From: Stutzerimonas stutzeri
Lineage (GTDB): Bacteria; Pseudomonadota; Gammaproteobacteria; Pseudomonadales; Pseudomonadaceae
DNA length: 64,000 nt
Reading direction: 5' to 3'
Assembly: GCF_015291885.1 (NCBI RefSeq)
Contig: NZ_CP036186.1
Coordinates: 4,540,001-4,604,000 of the forward strand
The notes beneath the pieces were generated by a model. The model did not search any database. It saw nothing but the letters and a program-made list of their open reading frames with translations, and was not told where the DNA came from. The translations under genes were made by a program, and so were the position numbers. This document shows positions 51,023 to 60,227 of this stretch, in pieces (the first letter of the stretch is position 1; every line of letters starts with the position of its first letter).

Positions 51023-51916
51023 ATGAGTTCTTGTGATACATCCCGTGGCTGTGGCCCTGAGGCGGCAACCACTGAAGCGGCAACCGCGCCTTCGAAGGAA
51101 GGAACCTGGGTCAGCAGTTTTTCTGTGCCCAAGATGGATTGCCCTTCAGAAGAGCGAATGATGCGGCTCGCGCTCAATGGCTTGCCTGAGCTCAATTCGT
51201 TGTCCTTTGATCTGAGCAGCAGACAGGTACGCGCTTTCCATGACGGTCCGGTTGACCAGATCGCGACCAAGCTGGAGTCGCTTGGTTTAGGGGCAACGCT
51301 TCTCGGCACTCAACCGGCCAGCCAGGAAGCAGCTTCGACCAATAGCGCCAGTGAAGAGCTGACTGCTTCCAAGGAGGCCGGCACGCTCAAAATCCTGCTC
51401 GGTATCAATGCCGCGATGTTTGTCATCGAGTTGGGCGCGGGCTTGATCGCTCAGTCGACGGGCCTGATCGCCGACTCGCTGGACATGTTTGCTGATGCAG
51501 CCGTCTATGGCCTGGCTCTCTTTGCGGTCGGTCGAGCTGCGCAGCTGCAGGTTCGCGCTGCGCACCTGGCGGGTATCGTCCAGATCGTATTGGCTCTGGG
51601 GGTACTCGTGGAGGTGGTTAGACGCTTCATGTATGGCAGCGAACCTGAGTCGATGCTGATGATGGGGATTGGCTTATTTGCACTCGTCGCGAACGCCAGC
51701 TGTCTGTTGATGATCTATGGCCATCGCGAAGGCGGTGCACACATGAAAGCGAGTTGGATTTTTTCGGCCAACGATGTGATCGCGAATATTGGCGTTATCG
51801 CCGCCGGAGCTCTGGTGGCGTGGACAGGTTCTCCCTATCCAGATTTGGTGATTGGTACCGTCGTTGGCCTCATCGTACTGAACGGTGCGCGTCGAATCCT
51901 GGCATTGAAAGCCTGA
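51023..51916 (+). CDS. CDF-family cation exporter with N-terminal metal-binding domain
   Basis: A 297-residue protein. The N-terminal 100 residues have Cys-rich ends (SSCDTSRGCGPE) and an HMA-like fold with MDCPSEERMMRLAL and LESLGLGATLL. The rest is a compact CDF transporter of about six helices: LIADSLDMFADAAVYGLALF carries the helix-2 metal site and FSANDVIANIGVIAAGALVA the helix-5 site. The C-terminal cytoplasmic domain of CzcD is missing, so the N-terminal domain may replace it. It is the main target of the divergent cadR gene and probably exports Cd, Zn or Pb. Confidence 0.88.
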   Translation: MSSCDTSRGCGPEAATTEAATAPSKEGTWVSSFSVPKMDCPSEERMMRLALNGLPELNSLSFDLSSRQVRAFHDGPVDQIATKLESLGLGATLLGTQPASQEAASTNSASEELTASKEAGTLKILLGINAAMFVIELGAGLIAQSTGLIADSLDMFADAAVYGLALFAVGRAAQLQVRAAHLAGIVQIVLALGVLVEVVRRFMYGSEPESMLMMGIGLFALVANASCLLMIYGHREGGAHMKASWIFSANDVIANIGVIAAGALVAWTGSPYPDLVIGTVVGLIVLNGARRILALKA

Positions 51917-51967
51917 CCAGCCGGATCGACAGCCACTCCCATTTTCCCAAACAGAGACGCGTAGCTT

Positions 51968-52273
51968 GTGACTGACGTTGATACGACTGAGATAGAACAG
52001 TTGATGGCTGGATTGAGCGGCAAAATTGCCGAAGGGCATGCAGCCCAAAGTTGCGATGCAGCTTATGCTGTTTATTTGGAGCTTGAGGCGCTTCGTGAAC
52101 AATTCGCACCCAAGCCTGATGTGAATAGAACCCGTACAAAAGCCGGGGTGGAGAAAGCCTTGGAGCAAGCCAGCCAGAAGGCTTGGCGACTGTATGAGGC
52201 CTTTCACCTTGAAGTGCAGTATGACTTAGAATGGGCGAGCGGCTGCACTACGAGGACGCTTAGAAATTCTTGA
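51968..52273 (+). CDS. Hypothetical protein downstream of the CDF gene
   Basis: A 101-residue helical, acidic protein from a GTG at 51968, 51 bp after the CDF stop. I do not recognise it. It has no signal peptide or cysteine cluster beyond two single Cys. The position suggests co-transcription with the CDF gene. The last 15 or so residues (ASGCTTRTLRNS) look less coding-like, so a frameshift near the end is possible. Confidence 0.5.
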   Translation: MTDVDTTEIEQLMAGLSGKIAEGHAAQSCDAAYAVYLELEALREQFAPKPDVNRTRTKAGVEKALEQASQKAWRLYEAFHLEVQYDLEWASGCTTRTLRNS

Positions 52274-52529
52274 AAAAGATGAGAAGGCGCCGCATGGGCC
52301 ACGGGTGAGGCCCCGCCGAAACGAAGCCATTGTGCCATTAAGAATGGCCGCTATGCAGCATCGAACGGTCAGATGGATGCCTGTCGTTTTTCGCTTTGGC
52401 GATGGCAGCTTGCTTCGCTACGATCAACGCTCCACAGGTACTCGGCTGGGTGGTGAAAGACCCAATGCTACCAGCGATTCGTAGTAGTCTAGCGCCGATC
52501 TGCCACAAGATTAGAGCTAGGCATGGGTG
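52274..52529. other. Spacer without recognisable gene
   Basis: About 250 bp between the hypothetical gene and the decayed HAD gene. No promoter or repeat was recognised. Confidence 0.35.
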
Positions 52530-53130
52530 CGTGCTGAACGACATAAGAAGCAAAATCAGTTCGCGAGGCGAATCCAGGCTGCCCAGTTATTCCGTTCCGC
52601 TGTAAATGATAGCCTTGCATGCTTTGGGAAATTGGCCCCAAGGCGTCGGCCTCCAGCGTATCCCCAATCATCGCGATAGCGGAAGCGTCGCAGCCAAGCC
52701 GCTCTACGACTTGATGGTAGATAGCAGGCTCCGGCTTTATCGCTTCGATCTCGAAGCTCGTACACGTCGAACGTGGGCAGCAGTAGCTTGGCTGGGATCG
52801 CATAAGGCGCCGCCAGGTTGGAACACAGCGCGAGTTCAGGCCGGGTTCCTTAAGCTGAGTTAGCGTTCCAGGGGGTCGAAAAGGCGAACACGTACCAGTT
52901 CGATGAAAAGGTCCTTTCAAGGCTAGCCAACTCAGAGCGGCTCAACTGCGCGCTGAAATAAGCGGCGGCTCCAGCCAGGCCCAAATTTCGAGGCATCAGA
53001 GTTCGGGGTCATCCGGCCTTGGTGTTTTGCCGTGCAGCCGCAGGTGCTGCATCAGTTGGCGGAAGGGATGGCGACGCCCACCTAACTGAAGAAGCGTGCC
53101 AAACACATCGAAAACTACTGACTGTATCAT
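52530..53130 (-). pseudogene. Decayed HAD-superfamily hydrolase gene
   Basis: The intact start reads MIQSVVFDVFGTLLQLGGRR with the nucleophile motif DVFGT. After about 44 codons a stop appears, and the rest is found only in shifted frames: LCSNLAAPYA in one, IKPEPAIYHQVVERLG followed by MIGDTLEADALGP in another. These match the Lys and Asp motifs of a 2-haloacid-dehalogenase-like HAD enzyme. Several frameshifts make it non-functional. It is a divergently oriented relative of the HAD gene that starts at 53278. Confidence 0.85.
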
Positions 53131-53277
53131 GCCGTTACCTCTACCGTTAGAGGCCGCGCGCCTAGAGACCTGTGAGGTCTCGATTGGAGAGGTGCAGGTA
53201 TTTCTAAAGGGCACTGCTGCACCGGTACCGCTTCAAGATACCGCTCACTCGCCGCATATTCTTCGTAAGGAAAAATC

Positions 53278-53425
53278 ATGCCTGTCAAAGCAGTTATCTT
53301 CGATGCATTCGGGACCCTGCTGAGGATCCAGGATGGAAGACATCCTTACCGGCAATTGTTGACTATTGGTAGAGCGAATGGGCGCCGGCCCAGGCCTGAT
53401 GATGCGAGCGTTCTGATGGAGAGTC
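53278..53425 (+). pseudogene. HAD-superfamily hydrolase, 5' part, split by IS66
   Basis: The first 49 codons, MPVKAVIFDAFGTLLRIQDG with the nucleophile Asp in FDAFGT, then RHPYRQLLTIG. The frame is cut by IS66 at 53426. Joining 53278-53425 to 55935-56404 gives 618 nt, exactly 206 codons, in one frame, so the gene was whole until the insertion. An AAGGAAA ribosome-binding site precedes the ATG. Confidence 0.9.
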
Positions 53426-53582
53426 GTAAGCGTCTAGCTAATTCACCTTGCGTATCTGTATCACAGGCTGCACGGGTAGCTTTATCACACGCTGAACGCC
53501 CGCCGTGTATCACATCGTGAACGCCTAAAAATCAGTGCGAGACTATTACGGGTAGGCTGTTTGGGGTGATACACCGCTGTGG

Positions 53583-55115
53583 TTACATGCCTGCTTCAGG
53601 CTGTATCCACTGATGCGGCAGCAGTTGACTGATTTCGCTTGCCCGCTGCGTTGGTAGCCGCATGAGCACGTCCTTCAGGTAGGCGTACGGATCGTGACCG
53701 TTGAGGCGTGCTGACTGGATCAGGCTCATGATCGCAGCCGCCCGTTTGCCGCTGCGTAGTGAACCGGCAAACAGCCAGTTCGAGCGCCCCAATGCCCAAG
53801 GCCGAATCTGGTTCTCGACCTGATTGTTGTCGATGGGCACGGCTCCATCTTCCAGATAGCGCGTCAGCGCTAGCCAGCGTTTTAGGCTGTAATCCAGGGC
53901 TTTTGCCGTGGCTGATCCATTGGGCACCCGATCACGCTGGGCCAGCATCCAGTCATGCAGCGCATCGAGGATCGGTGAAGACTTTTCCTGGCGTATTCGC
54001 CAGCGTTCTTCATCGCTCATGTGCCGTGCTTGCCGCTCGATTTCATACAGCCCGGCAATGGAGTGCAGCGCCTGTTCGGCTAACTGGCTTTTGTTCGCTG
54101 AGTGCAGATCGAAAAATTTGCGGCGGGCGTGGGCCATGCAGCCAATTTCGGTGATGCCCTGCTCGAAGCTGGCCTTGTAGCCGGCGAAGTCGTCGCAGAC
54201 CAGTTTGCCATTCCACTGACCCATAAAATTGCGCGCATGCTCACCTGCACGGCTTGGGCTGAAGTCATAGACCACGGCCTTCAGGTCGGCGAAGGGTGTG
54301 GTGCAGTATGCCCAGACGTAAGCCCGGTGGGTTTTCTTCTCGCCAGGGGCCAGCATTTGCACGGGGGTTTCGTCGGCATGGATCACGCCTTGCGCCAGTA
54401 CCGCCTCGCGCAGGGCATCGACCAATGGTTGGAGCTGTACGCCGGTTTGTCCGACCCACTGCGCCAATGTCGAACGCGCGATAGCCAGACCCGCACGGCC
54501 AAAGATCTTCTCTTGCCGGTACAGCGGCAGATGATCGGCGTATTTGGCCACCATGACATGAGCCAGCAAGCCGGCAGTCGGGATGCCCTTGTCGATCACC
54601 TGGGCTGGTACCGGCGCCTGGATCAATGTTTCGCACTGGCGGCAGGCCCACTTGCCACGCACATGCTGTTCGACGGTGAACACGCCAGGCGTGTAATCCA
54701 GCTTTTCGCTGATGTCTTCGCCGATGCGTTGCAGCGGGCAGCCGCAGGCGCATTGAGTGTTCGGCGGCTCGTGACGGATCACAGTACGCGGAAACTGGGC
54801 TGGCAGCGGTGCGCGCTTGGGCTGTTGGCGGGGTTCAGCCGGAGCCGCCGGAGGATTGAGGGTTTTCAACTCCGCCTCGATAGCGGCAATGTCCGTGTCG
54901 AGCAAATCATCCAGCAGGCTGCCCTGGTCAGGGCTTAGTTGCTCGCTACGCTTGGCGAACTTGTGTCGCTTGAACCAGGCGATTTCATGGGTGAGCTGCT
55001 CGATGACGGTTTGATCGCGGTCGATCTTCTTGCCCATCGCATCGACCTGCGTGAGCAACTGCGCGGCCAATGCGCACAGTTGCTCACGCAGGTCGAGATT
55101 GGGCGAGGAAGTCAT
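53583..55115 (-). CDS. tnpC: IS66 transposase TnpC
   Basis: A 510-residue DDE transposase. It has an N-terminal leucine-zipper region (DRDQTVIEQLTHEIAWFKRH), a zinc-finger (CACGCPLQ...CRQCE) and the catalytic core with VIHADETPVQMLAPGEKK, LVCDDFAGYKASFEQG and the C-terminal DNNQVENQIRPWALGR. It looks complete. Confidence 0.94.
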   Translation of the reverse strand: MTSSPNLDLREQLCALAAQLLTQVDAMGKKIDRDQTVIEQLTHEIAWFKRHKFAKRSEQLSPDQGSLLDDLLDTDIAAIEAELKTLNPPAAPAEPRQQPKRAPLPAQFPRTVIRHEPPNTQCACGCPLQRIGEDISEKLDYTPGVFTVEQHVRGKWACRQCETLIQAPVPAQVIDKGIPTAGLLAHVMVAKYADHLPLYRQEKIFGRAGLAIARSTLAQWVGQTGVQLQPLVDALREAVLAQGVIHADETPVQMLAPGEKKTHRAYVWAYCTTPFADLKAVVYDFSPSRAGEHARNFMGQWNGKLVCDDFAGYKASFEQGITEIGCMAHARRKFFDLHSANKSQLAEQALHSIAGLYEIERQARHMSDEERWRIRQEKSSPILDALHDWMLAQRDRVPNGSATAKALDYSLKRWLALTRYLEDGAVPIDNNQVENQIRPWALGRSNWLFAGSLRSGKRAAAIMSLIQSARLNGHDPYAYLKDVLMRLPTQRASEISQLLPHQWIQPEAGM

Positions 55116-55176
55116 GCTGCTGATTGTGCCAGAGCAGGCGATCCGCGGAGATAAAGCGATGGGCTAATGGCAGGCG

Positions 55177-55512
55177 CTACAGCACTGTGATCGCACCGGC
55201 TGCACCAACCCGCTGCCAGGGTAAACCGAGCACCAAAGCCTGAAGCTGCTCGCTCTCGAGCTCGACCTCCGAGCCATGACGGATGCCTGGCCAGTGAAAC
55301 TTGCCCTGATTCAAACGCCGCGCAGCCAGCCAGATTCCCACGCCGTCATGCACCAGCACCTTCATCCGATTGGCGCGGCGGTTGGCGAACAGATAAGCAC
55401 AGTGCGGCTTCGCCGCACCGAATACCTCCACTACACGGGCCAATGCGGTCTCGGTGCCGGCGCGCATGTCCATCGGCTCAGTGGCCAGCCAGATGCTATC
55501 GATGCGGATCAC
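55177..55512 (-). CDS. tnpB: IS66 accessory protein TnpB
   Basis: A 111-residue IS66 Orf2 protein, recognised by WLATEPMDMRAGTETALARV, then CAYLFANRRANRMKVLVHDG. It is required with TnpA and TnpC for IS66 transposition. Its start overlaps the tnpA stop. Confidence 0.93.
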   Translation of the reverse strand: MIRIDSIWLATEPMDMRAGTETALARVVEVFGAAKPHCAYLFANRRANRMKVLVHDGVGIWLAARRLNQGKFHWPGIRHGSEVELESEQLQALVLGLPWQRVGAAGAITVL

Positions 55513-55826
55513 GGGGCAAGCCCCCGGACAAAGCGGGCGCAGCCGTCAGGATCGGACACTGGCCATTTCACTGTGACTGACTGCTCGCCAAGCGATAGCT
55601 CAATAATCACCGATGCTGCAGTCGGCCGTTTGGGCGTAGCCCTCAATGGAACGAACGCCGGCAACACCGCGGGTAGCTGATCTCGGTAAAGCGGTAGCCA
55701 TTTTCGAATGACGTTGGCGTTGATGCCATGGCGGATGGCAACGCTGGAGACGGTCGCACCCGGTTGTAGGCATTCCTGAACGACCTGGACCTTGAACGGT
55801 TTGGGGTAAGAGCTTCGTTGGCGCAT
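55509..55826 (-). CDS. tnpA: IS66 accessory protein TnpA
   Basis: A 105-residue helix-turn-helix protein of IS66 (SYPKPFKVQVVQECLQPGAT, then SSVAIRHGINANVIRKWLP). First gene of the tnpABC operon, overlapping tnpB by 4 nt. Confidence 0.92.
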   Translation of the reverse strand: MRQRSSYPKPFKVQVVQECLQPGATVSSVAIRHGINANVIRKWLPLYRDQLPAVLPAFVPLRATPKRPTAASVIIELSLGEQSVTVKWPVSDPDGCARFVRGLAP

Positions 55827-55934
55827 GGAAATCCTAACGTTAAGGACGAACGCGTCCGCTTAAAAATACGCGGACACCATCGCCCTTAATGCTGGAGTTC
55901 GGAAGGTGACTTGGCTGGACGCTTACGGAGAGTC

Positions 55935-56404
55935 GGATGACATTGACTCAAGCCGCAGCGCACCTCGAAATTCCAGCGAGTCCAGAAGAGCTTGCGTTTT
56001 TAGAGCGGGTATTGGTGCAGGAGATTGCTGGGATAGAGCCTTATCCCGATGGGCCTCCGGCTGTTAAGCTGCTTCAGCGCATGGATGTTCGCGTTGGCGT
56101 TTGCTCAAACTTGGCGTATCCATACCGAGAAGCCGTTTTACGCTGTTATCCCGACTTGGATGCCTATGCGTTCAGCTGCGATCTTGGCGTAATGAAGCCG
56201 GATCCAGCAATTTATCGTTGGTCATGCAACCAGCTAGGTGCTGAGCCGGGCGCGACATGGATGGTTGGCGACTCCATGCGATGCGATCGAGACGGACCTG
56301 AAGCAGCCGGCATCCGGGGATTCTTCCTCGAAAGAGCCAATACCAGCGGCGATTACACCGAGCTTGAAAGCTTTGCGGTAGCTGCGCTGACACTAGAAAC
56401 GTAG
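55935..56404 (+). pseudogene. HAD-superfamily hydrolase, 3' part
   Basis: Continues the gene at 53278 in frame after the IS66 element. It has the second HAD motif (VGVCSNLAYPY), the Lys motif (GVMKPDPAIY) and the acidic motif (WMVGDSMRCDRDGPEAAGIR). A frame from an internal ATG at 55937 could give a fragment, but without the nucleophile Asp it would be inactive. Confidence 0.9.
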
Positions 56405-56715
56405 ATTTAAAAGTTAAGAGATTCGCAGGTAGCGGAGCTAGCGTGCCCAATCGGCTGCTATCACCAGACGCGAAGCGAGCAGTTCAGAATCAGGACGTTG
56501 GCTAGGCTGGGTCCTCGAACACCGTACCTCTCTAGCTAAGCACTAGCCGGAGATTTGTCCGCAATGCCCTTCCGAGAAAGCACCTAAACCATGACGGCGG
56601 TTTCGCAATGTCTAGCAAGTTTTGGCGGTTTAGCTGCTTCCGCTATATCTGGTTATAACCGCCTATAACTCACTTGATCGTAACCGTCCGGCCAACCCGT
56701 CTTGCACCAGACGGC
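56405..56715. other. Spacer between the HAD gene and the arsenite-type permease
   Basis: About 310 bp. I see no gene, repeat or terminator I can defend. Confidence 0.4.
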
Positions 56716-57705
56716 TTATTGGGGAAATTGTCGACGCAAGGCTGGGTTTCCTCGCCAAACAAGCGCCGGTATTACGCGAATGTAGATCAGCTCCCCTACC
56801 AACTCGACCAATGTCTGTGTAATTACCGCTGCGGCAGCTAGCCCTCGAATATCTTCAGGCAATGCTAAAGCCAGGGGCAGTACAACCAGAGAGTTTCGAG
56901 TTGATGAGCTAAAGGTTACTGCTCGTGCTGTCGTAGCTGGCAGCTTTGCAACGCCTGATGCCAGCGCCCCCAGTAATGGGGCCAATATTAAAAAGCCAAT
57001 GTATACAGGGATAACCGGAGCAAGAAGATTGATGTCGCGTACCACCGAAGATATCTGAGAACCAACCACCACGATCAGAACCGCAGCCATTGCTGGAACG
57101 GGTAGCCATGCCCACGCTGCGTTCCACCCGGCGACAATGTTTGACCGTTTGGCAGCAGCTGCTGTAGCTACCGCCAAAAAAAGCGGCGCGACGATCAGAA
57201 GAATGAACGCTTCAACAAATGGCCCGATAGAGATTGCGACTTCGGACTGCCTACCCAGCATGAGTGCCAGGTAAACAGGTAGCAAAACAAACTGAAGCAG
57301 CAGTAGAACCGGAGTTGCCGAAAGAATCGCGCGCGAGTCGCCCTTGCCGATGTGAGTGAAGACCACCACGTAGTCGATACAGGGTGTCAGCAATACCAAT
57401 AAAGCGCCCACGAGTATGGCCGGGTGGTCTAAAAGGCCTCTAGTGATGCCCCAAACTAACAGCGGAATCAGTACGAAATTGGCGATGAGAAGTGCCGACA
57501 TGAAGCGTTTGTTGCTCAGCCCTTCACGCAAATCTAAGAAGGGTATTTGCAAAAACATTGCATACATCAGCACGGCAATTGTAGGGGTTACCAGCACATT
57601 CAGGCCTTGTGCGGCTGAGGGTGATATCAATCCGCCGATTGCTGCCGCTATGACCGCTAGGAAATAGATCGGTATTTGGTTCTGCTCAAGCGTATCCCTG
57701 TTCAT
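56716..57705 (-). CDS. ACR3/BASS-type permease, probable arsenite exporter
   Basis: A 329-residue inner-membrane protein with ten predicted helices of the bile-acid:sodium symporter / arsenical resistance-3 superfamily. The ACR3-like segment VLLTPCIDYVVVFTHIGKGD holds the conserved Cys of helix 4, and TFSSSTRNSLVVLPLALALP matches the helix-9 region. No arsR or arsC is adjacent, so substrate assignment is tentative. Confidence 0.8.
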   Translation of the reverse strand: MNRDTLEQNQIPIYFLAVIAAAIGGLISPSAAQGLNVLVTPTIAVLMYAMFLQIPFLDLREGLSNKRFMSALLIANFVLIPLLVWGITRGLLDHPAILVGALLVLLTPCIDYVVVFTHIGKGDSRAILSATPVLLLLQFVLLPVYLALMLGRQSEVAISIGPFVEAFILLIVAPLFLAVATAAAAKRSNIVAGWNAAWAWLPVPAMAAVLIVVVGSQISSVVRDINLLAPVIPVYIGFLILAPLLGALASGVAKLPATTARAVTFSSSTRNSLVVLPLALALPEDIRGLAAAAVITQTLVELVGELIYIRVIPALVWRGNPALRRQFPQ

Positions 57706-57761
57706 TATCCCCTCTCCTGCACGAAAAGGGCATCAGACTAGCAAACCTGCCTGGTAAAGAG

Positions 57762-58400
57762 GCCCACCAATGCCGCCGCAGCTGGCCGTTCACTCGCCCG
57801 CCGTGTCGGCAGTCGTGCCAGCACATCCTTGAGATAGGCATGACTGGATCAGACTCATGAACACCGCCTCCAGTTAGTCGCTGCGTAGCGCCCGGCAAAC
57901 AACCAGTTCTAGCGTCCTGGACACCACATCACGCTGGGCCAGCATCTAGTTATGCAGTGCGTTGAGGACGGTGAAACCAGCTCCTGCCGTATTCGCCCGA
58001 GTTCTTCATCGCTTATGTCGCGCACTTGGCGTTCGACTTTGTACGGCCCAGCGATAGCGTGCAGCGCCTGTACGGCCAGTTGGCTTTTGTTCGCCTCGTG
58101 CAAGTCGAAGAACTTGCGCCGGGCGTGGACCATGCCGCCAATTAAGGTGATGCCCTGCTCCTGTAGTCAGCAAAGTCGCCGCAGGCCAGCTTGCCATTCC
58201 ACTGACCAAGTGATTGCGTGCTTGCTCACCGGCACGGCTGGGGCTGAAGTCGTACACCACGGCCTTCAGATCGGCAAAGGCCGTGGTGCGGTAGGTCCAG
58301 ACGTAAGCCCGATGGGATTTCTTCTCGCCCCGGGGCGAGCATTTGCACCGCTGTTTCACCATGGATCACGCGGTGACGGTAAGGCGCTTCACCCGCCATA
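57762..58400 (-). pseudogene. IS66 tnpC relic with several frameshifts
   Basis: On the minus strand, fragments such as REEIPSGLRLD, HRAYVWTYRTTAFADLKAVV, VVYDFSPSRAGEQAR, HARRKFFDLHEANKSQL and IRQELVSPS match the TnpC of the intact IS66 element in order, but they lie in different frames with deletions between. It has also diverged, so it comes from an older and different IS66 insertion. Confidence 0.88.
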
Positions 58401-58474
58401 GTCAGCTCCGCCAGGCAGCACCGATCACCATGCGTTACTACAACACATTCCTTTCTTGTGTAGCTATTGATCAA

Positions 58475-58504
58475 ATGTCAGAAATAAGATCTTATATCTG
58501 ACAT
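58475..58504. promoter_or_regulatory. 30-bp palindromic operator in front of the AbiEi-like gene
   Basis: Two 15-bp arms, ATGTCAGAAATAAGA and TCTTATATCTGACAT, are inverted copies with one mismatch. The palindrome ends 18 bp before the ATG at 58523, so a bound protein would block the promoter. AbiEi-type antitoxins are known to repress their own promoter through inverted repeats. Confidence 0.85.
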
Positions 58505-58522
58505 TACAAACCGAGATTCGAT

Positions 58523-59137
58523 ATGCCATCAATTCCGAGTGCGATCCGGGAACGCAGCCAGTCGTTGAGAAATGGAGGCGTGCTCGCTCCTAAAGAGTTT
58601 CTCCATCTGGGAAGCCGCGCTGCGGTCGACCAAGCGTTTTGCCGACTAGTTAAAGCCGGAAATTTGATACGAGTGGCACGCGGAATCTATGCACTTCCTT
58701 TATCGATCAAAAGCCGACGCCGCGCTCCGTCTGCTGAGTCAGTGGCAAAATCGATCGCATCGTGGAAAAAGCAAGCCATCGCGCCTACAGGGCAATGTGC
58801 TGCGAATTCGCTTGGCCTAGCTCTGACTAGCCCCGTAAAGGAGGTACTACTTACCACCGGTCGCAGTATGAAAGTGGTCGCTGGAGACCAAACGGTCGAC
58901 CTCCAGCGGGCTCCCTACTGGATGCTTTCGCTTGGTAACAGCCTTGCTGGCGATGCCGTCAGAGCGCTCGCTTGGATAGGTCGCGACCGAGCAGATGGGG
59001 CAGCAGTAGCGCTTAGGAAGCGTTTGCCCAGTAACGAATGGAGCAAATTGAGTTCTGTGCGCGCGAGCCTTCCTAGCTGGATGGCTACTGCCATTGGAAG
59101 AGCAACTCTGGATAACCACACGCGAAGGCTGAACTGA
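58523..59137 (+). CDS. AbiEi-like (DUF6088) winged-helix antitoxin/regulator without a toxin gene
   Basis: A 204-residue protein. The N-terminal 60 residues form a winged helix (APKEFLHLGSRAAVDQAFCR, then LVKAGNLIRVARGIYALP), and a C-terminal domain of the AbiEi/DUF6088 type follows (APTGQCAANSLGLALTSPVK, VLLTTGRSMKVV). Members normally pair with an AbiEii nucleotidyltransferase toxin gene just downstream. Here the next gene, after 89 bp, is an AAA ATPase. It probably represses its own promoter at the 30-bp palindrome and may control the ATPase-protease pair. Confidence 0.8.
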   Translation: MPSIPSAIRERSQSLRNGGVLAPKEFLHLGSRAAVDQAFCRLVKAGNLIRVARGIYALPLSIKSRRRAPSAESVAKSIASWKKQAIAPTGQCAANSLGLALTSPVKEVLLTTGRSMKVVAGDQTVDLQRAPYWMLSLGNSLAGDAVRALAWIGRDRADGAAVALRKRLPSNEWSKLSSVRASLPSWMATAIGRATLDNHTRRLN

Positions 59138-59226
59138 TAACCGGTGGGCACCACAAAATACCAACCATCTTCCGTCTGAAAGAGTCTCAAACGGTTAAAG
59201 TATCGTTGAGCAAAAGGTAGAAACTC

Positions 59227-60210
59227 ATGGCTAGCGGCGAACACTTGAAAGCGCTACTGCGCTCGCACATCAAAGGCGACGATTCGCATTTTTTAGCCGT
59301 AGCCATGCAACTGGCAGCTCATGAGGCTAAACAGGGGCATGGAAAGCTAGCAGAGGATCTGCGAGCACTAATCGACTCGGCCAAGAAAAACCGCTTGCCT
59401 ACTGGGATGCCTGTGCCGATAGGCCAGCCTCGGGGCGAGCTGAGCAGCTTACTTAGCGCTGCGCTTCCCAAAACTCGTCTTTCTGAAATGGTCTTGGATG
59501 AGGTGACCCATTCCCGCCTGGAAAGGATCATGAGCGAGCAGCGCAACTTTGAAAAAATTCGTGCTCACGGTCTGTCTCCACGCCGTAAGCTGCTCTTAGT
59601 CGGCCCGCCCGGTACCGGAAAATCGATGACGGCTTCAGCCCTTGCTGGGGAGTTGGGTATTCCCCTGTATATCGTTCGGTTCGACAGCTTGATAACAAAG
59701 TTCATGGGAGAAACAGCGGCAAAGCTGCGTCAGGTATTCGATGCAATACGCGACACCCGGGGTATCTACTTTTTCGATGAGTTCGACGCTATCGGATCCC
59801 AGCGCGGCCTTCAGAACGATGTAGGTGAAATGCGCCGCGTGCTGAATAGCTTCCTTCAAATGATTGAGCAAGATCAGTCGAACAGTCTAATCATCGCTGC
59901 AACCAATCACCCCGAGATTCTCGACTACGCCCTGTTCCGTCGATTCGACGATGTTATTGAGTATGGCCTGCCCAACCAGGAACAAATCCAAGCTGTGCTG
60001 AAGAACCGACTCGCGAATTTCTCGAAGTCGATAAAAAGCTGGGGTAAGCTCTGCACCACCGCAGAAGGCCTCAGCTATGCCGAATTGGCGAGAGCCGCGG
60101 ACGACGCAATCAAGGATGCGATCATTCAGGATCGAACCGAGGTGGCAATCAAGGACGTGGAGAGGCACCTTACGGAGCGAAAGGCGTTCCACGGGAGACA
60201 GCGCTCCTAA
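59227..60210 (+). CDS. ietA: AAA+ ATPase of an IetAS-type defence pair
   Basis: A 327-residue AAA+ ATPase. Residues 1-100 are a helical N-terminal region. The ATPase core has Walker A GPPGTGKS (126-133), Walker B YFFDEFDAIG (181-190), sensor-1 Asn in AATNHPE (225-231) and Arg finger RRFD (238-241). It lies 17 bp upstream of a subtilisin-like protease gene. This ATPase-plus-S8-protease pair matches IetAS, named on Agrobacterium plasmids and later listed among anti-phage systems. The ATPase is thought to control or feed the protease. The gene name rests on this arrangement. Confidence 0.82.
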   Translation: MASGEHLKALLRSHIKGDDSHFLAVAMQLAAHEAKQGHGKLAEDLRALIDSAKKNRLPTGMPVPIGQPRGELSSLLSAALPKTRLSEMVLDEVTHSRLERIMSEQRNFEKIRAHGLSPRRKLLLVGPPGTGKSMTASALAGELGIPLYIVRFDSLITKFMGETAAKLRQVFDAIRDTRGIYFFDEFDAIGSQRGLQNDVGEMRRVLNSFLQMIEQDQSNSLIIAATNHPEILDYALFRRFDDVIEYGLPNQEQIQAVLKNRLANFSKSIKSWGKLCTTAEGLSYAELARAADDAIKDAIIQDRTEVAIKDVERHLTERKAFHGRQRS

Positions 60211-60227
60211 TGTAGTAGAGCATCTCA

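Larger units (their letters stand above)
53426..55926 (-). mobile_element. IS66-family insertion sequence with 8-bp target duplication
   Basis: A 2501-bp element bounded by inverted repeats beginning GTAAGCGTC (GTAAGCGTCTAGCTAATTCA at the left, GTAAGCGTCCAGCCAAGTCA read from the right). The 8-bp GGAGAGTC is duplicated at 53418-53425 and 55927-55934, as IS66 does. It carries tnpA, tnpB and tnpC on the minus strand. Confidence 0.95.
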
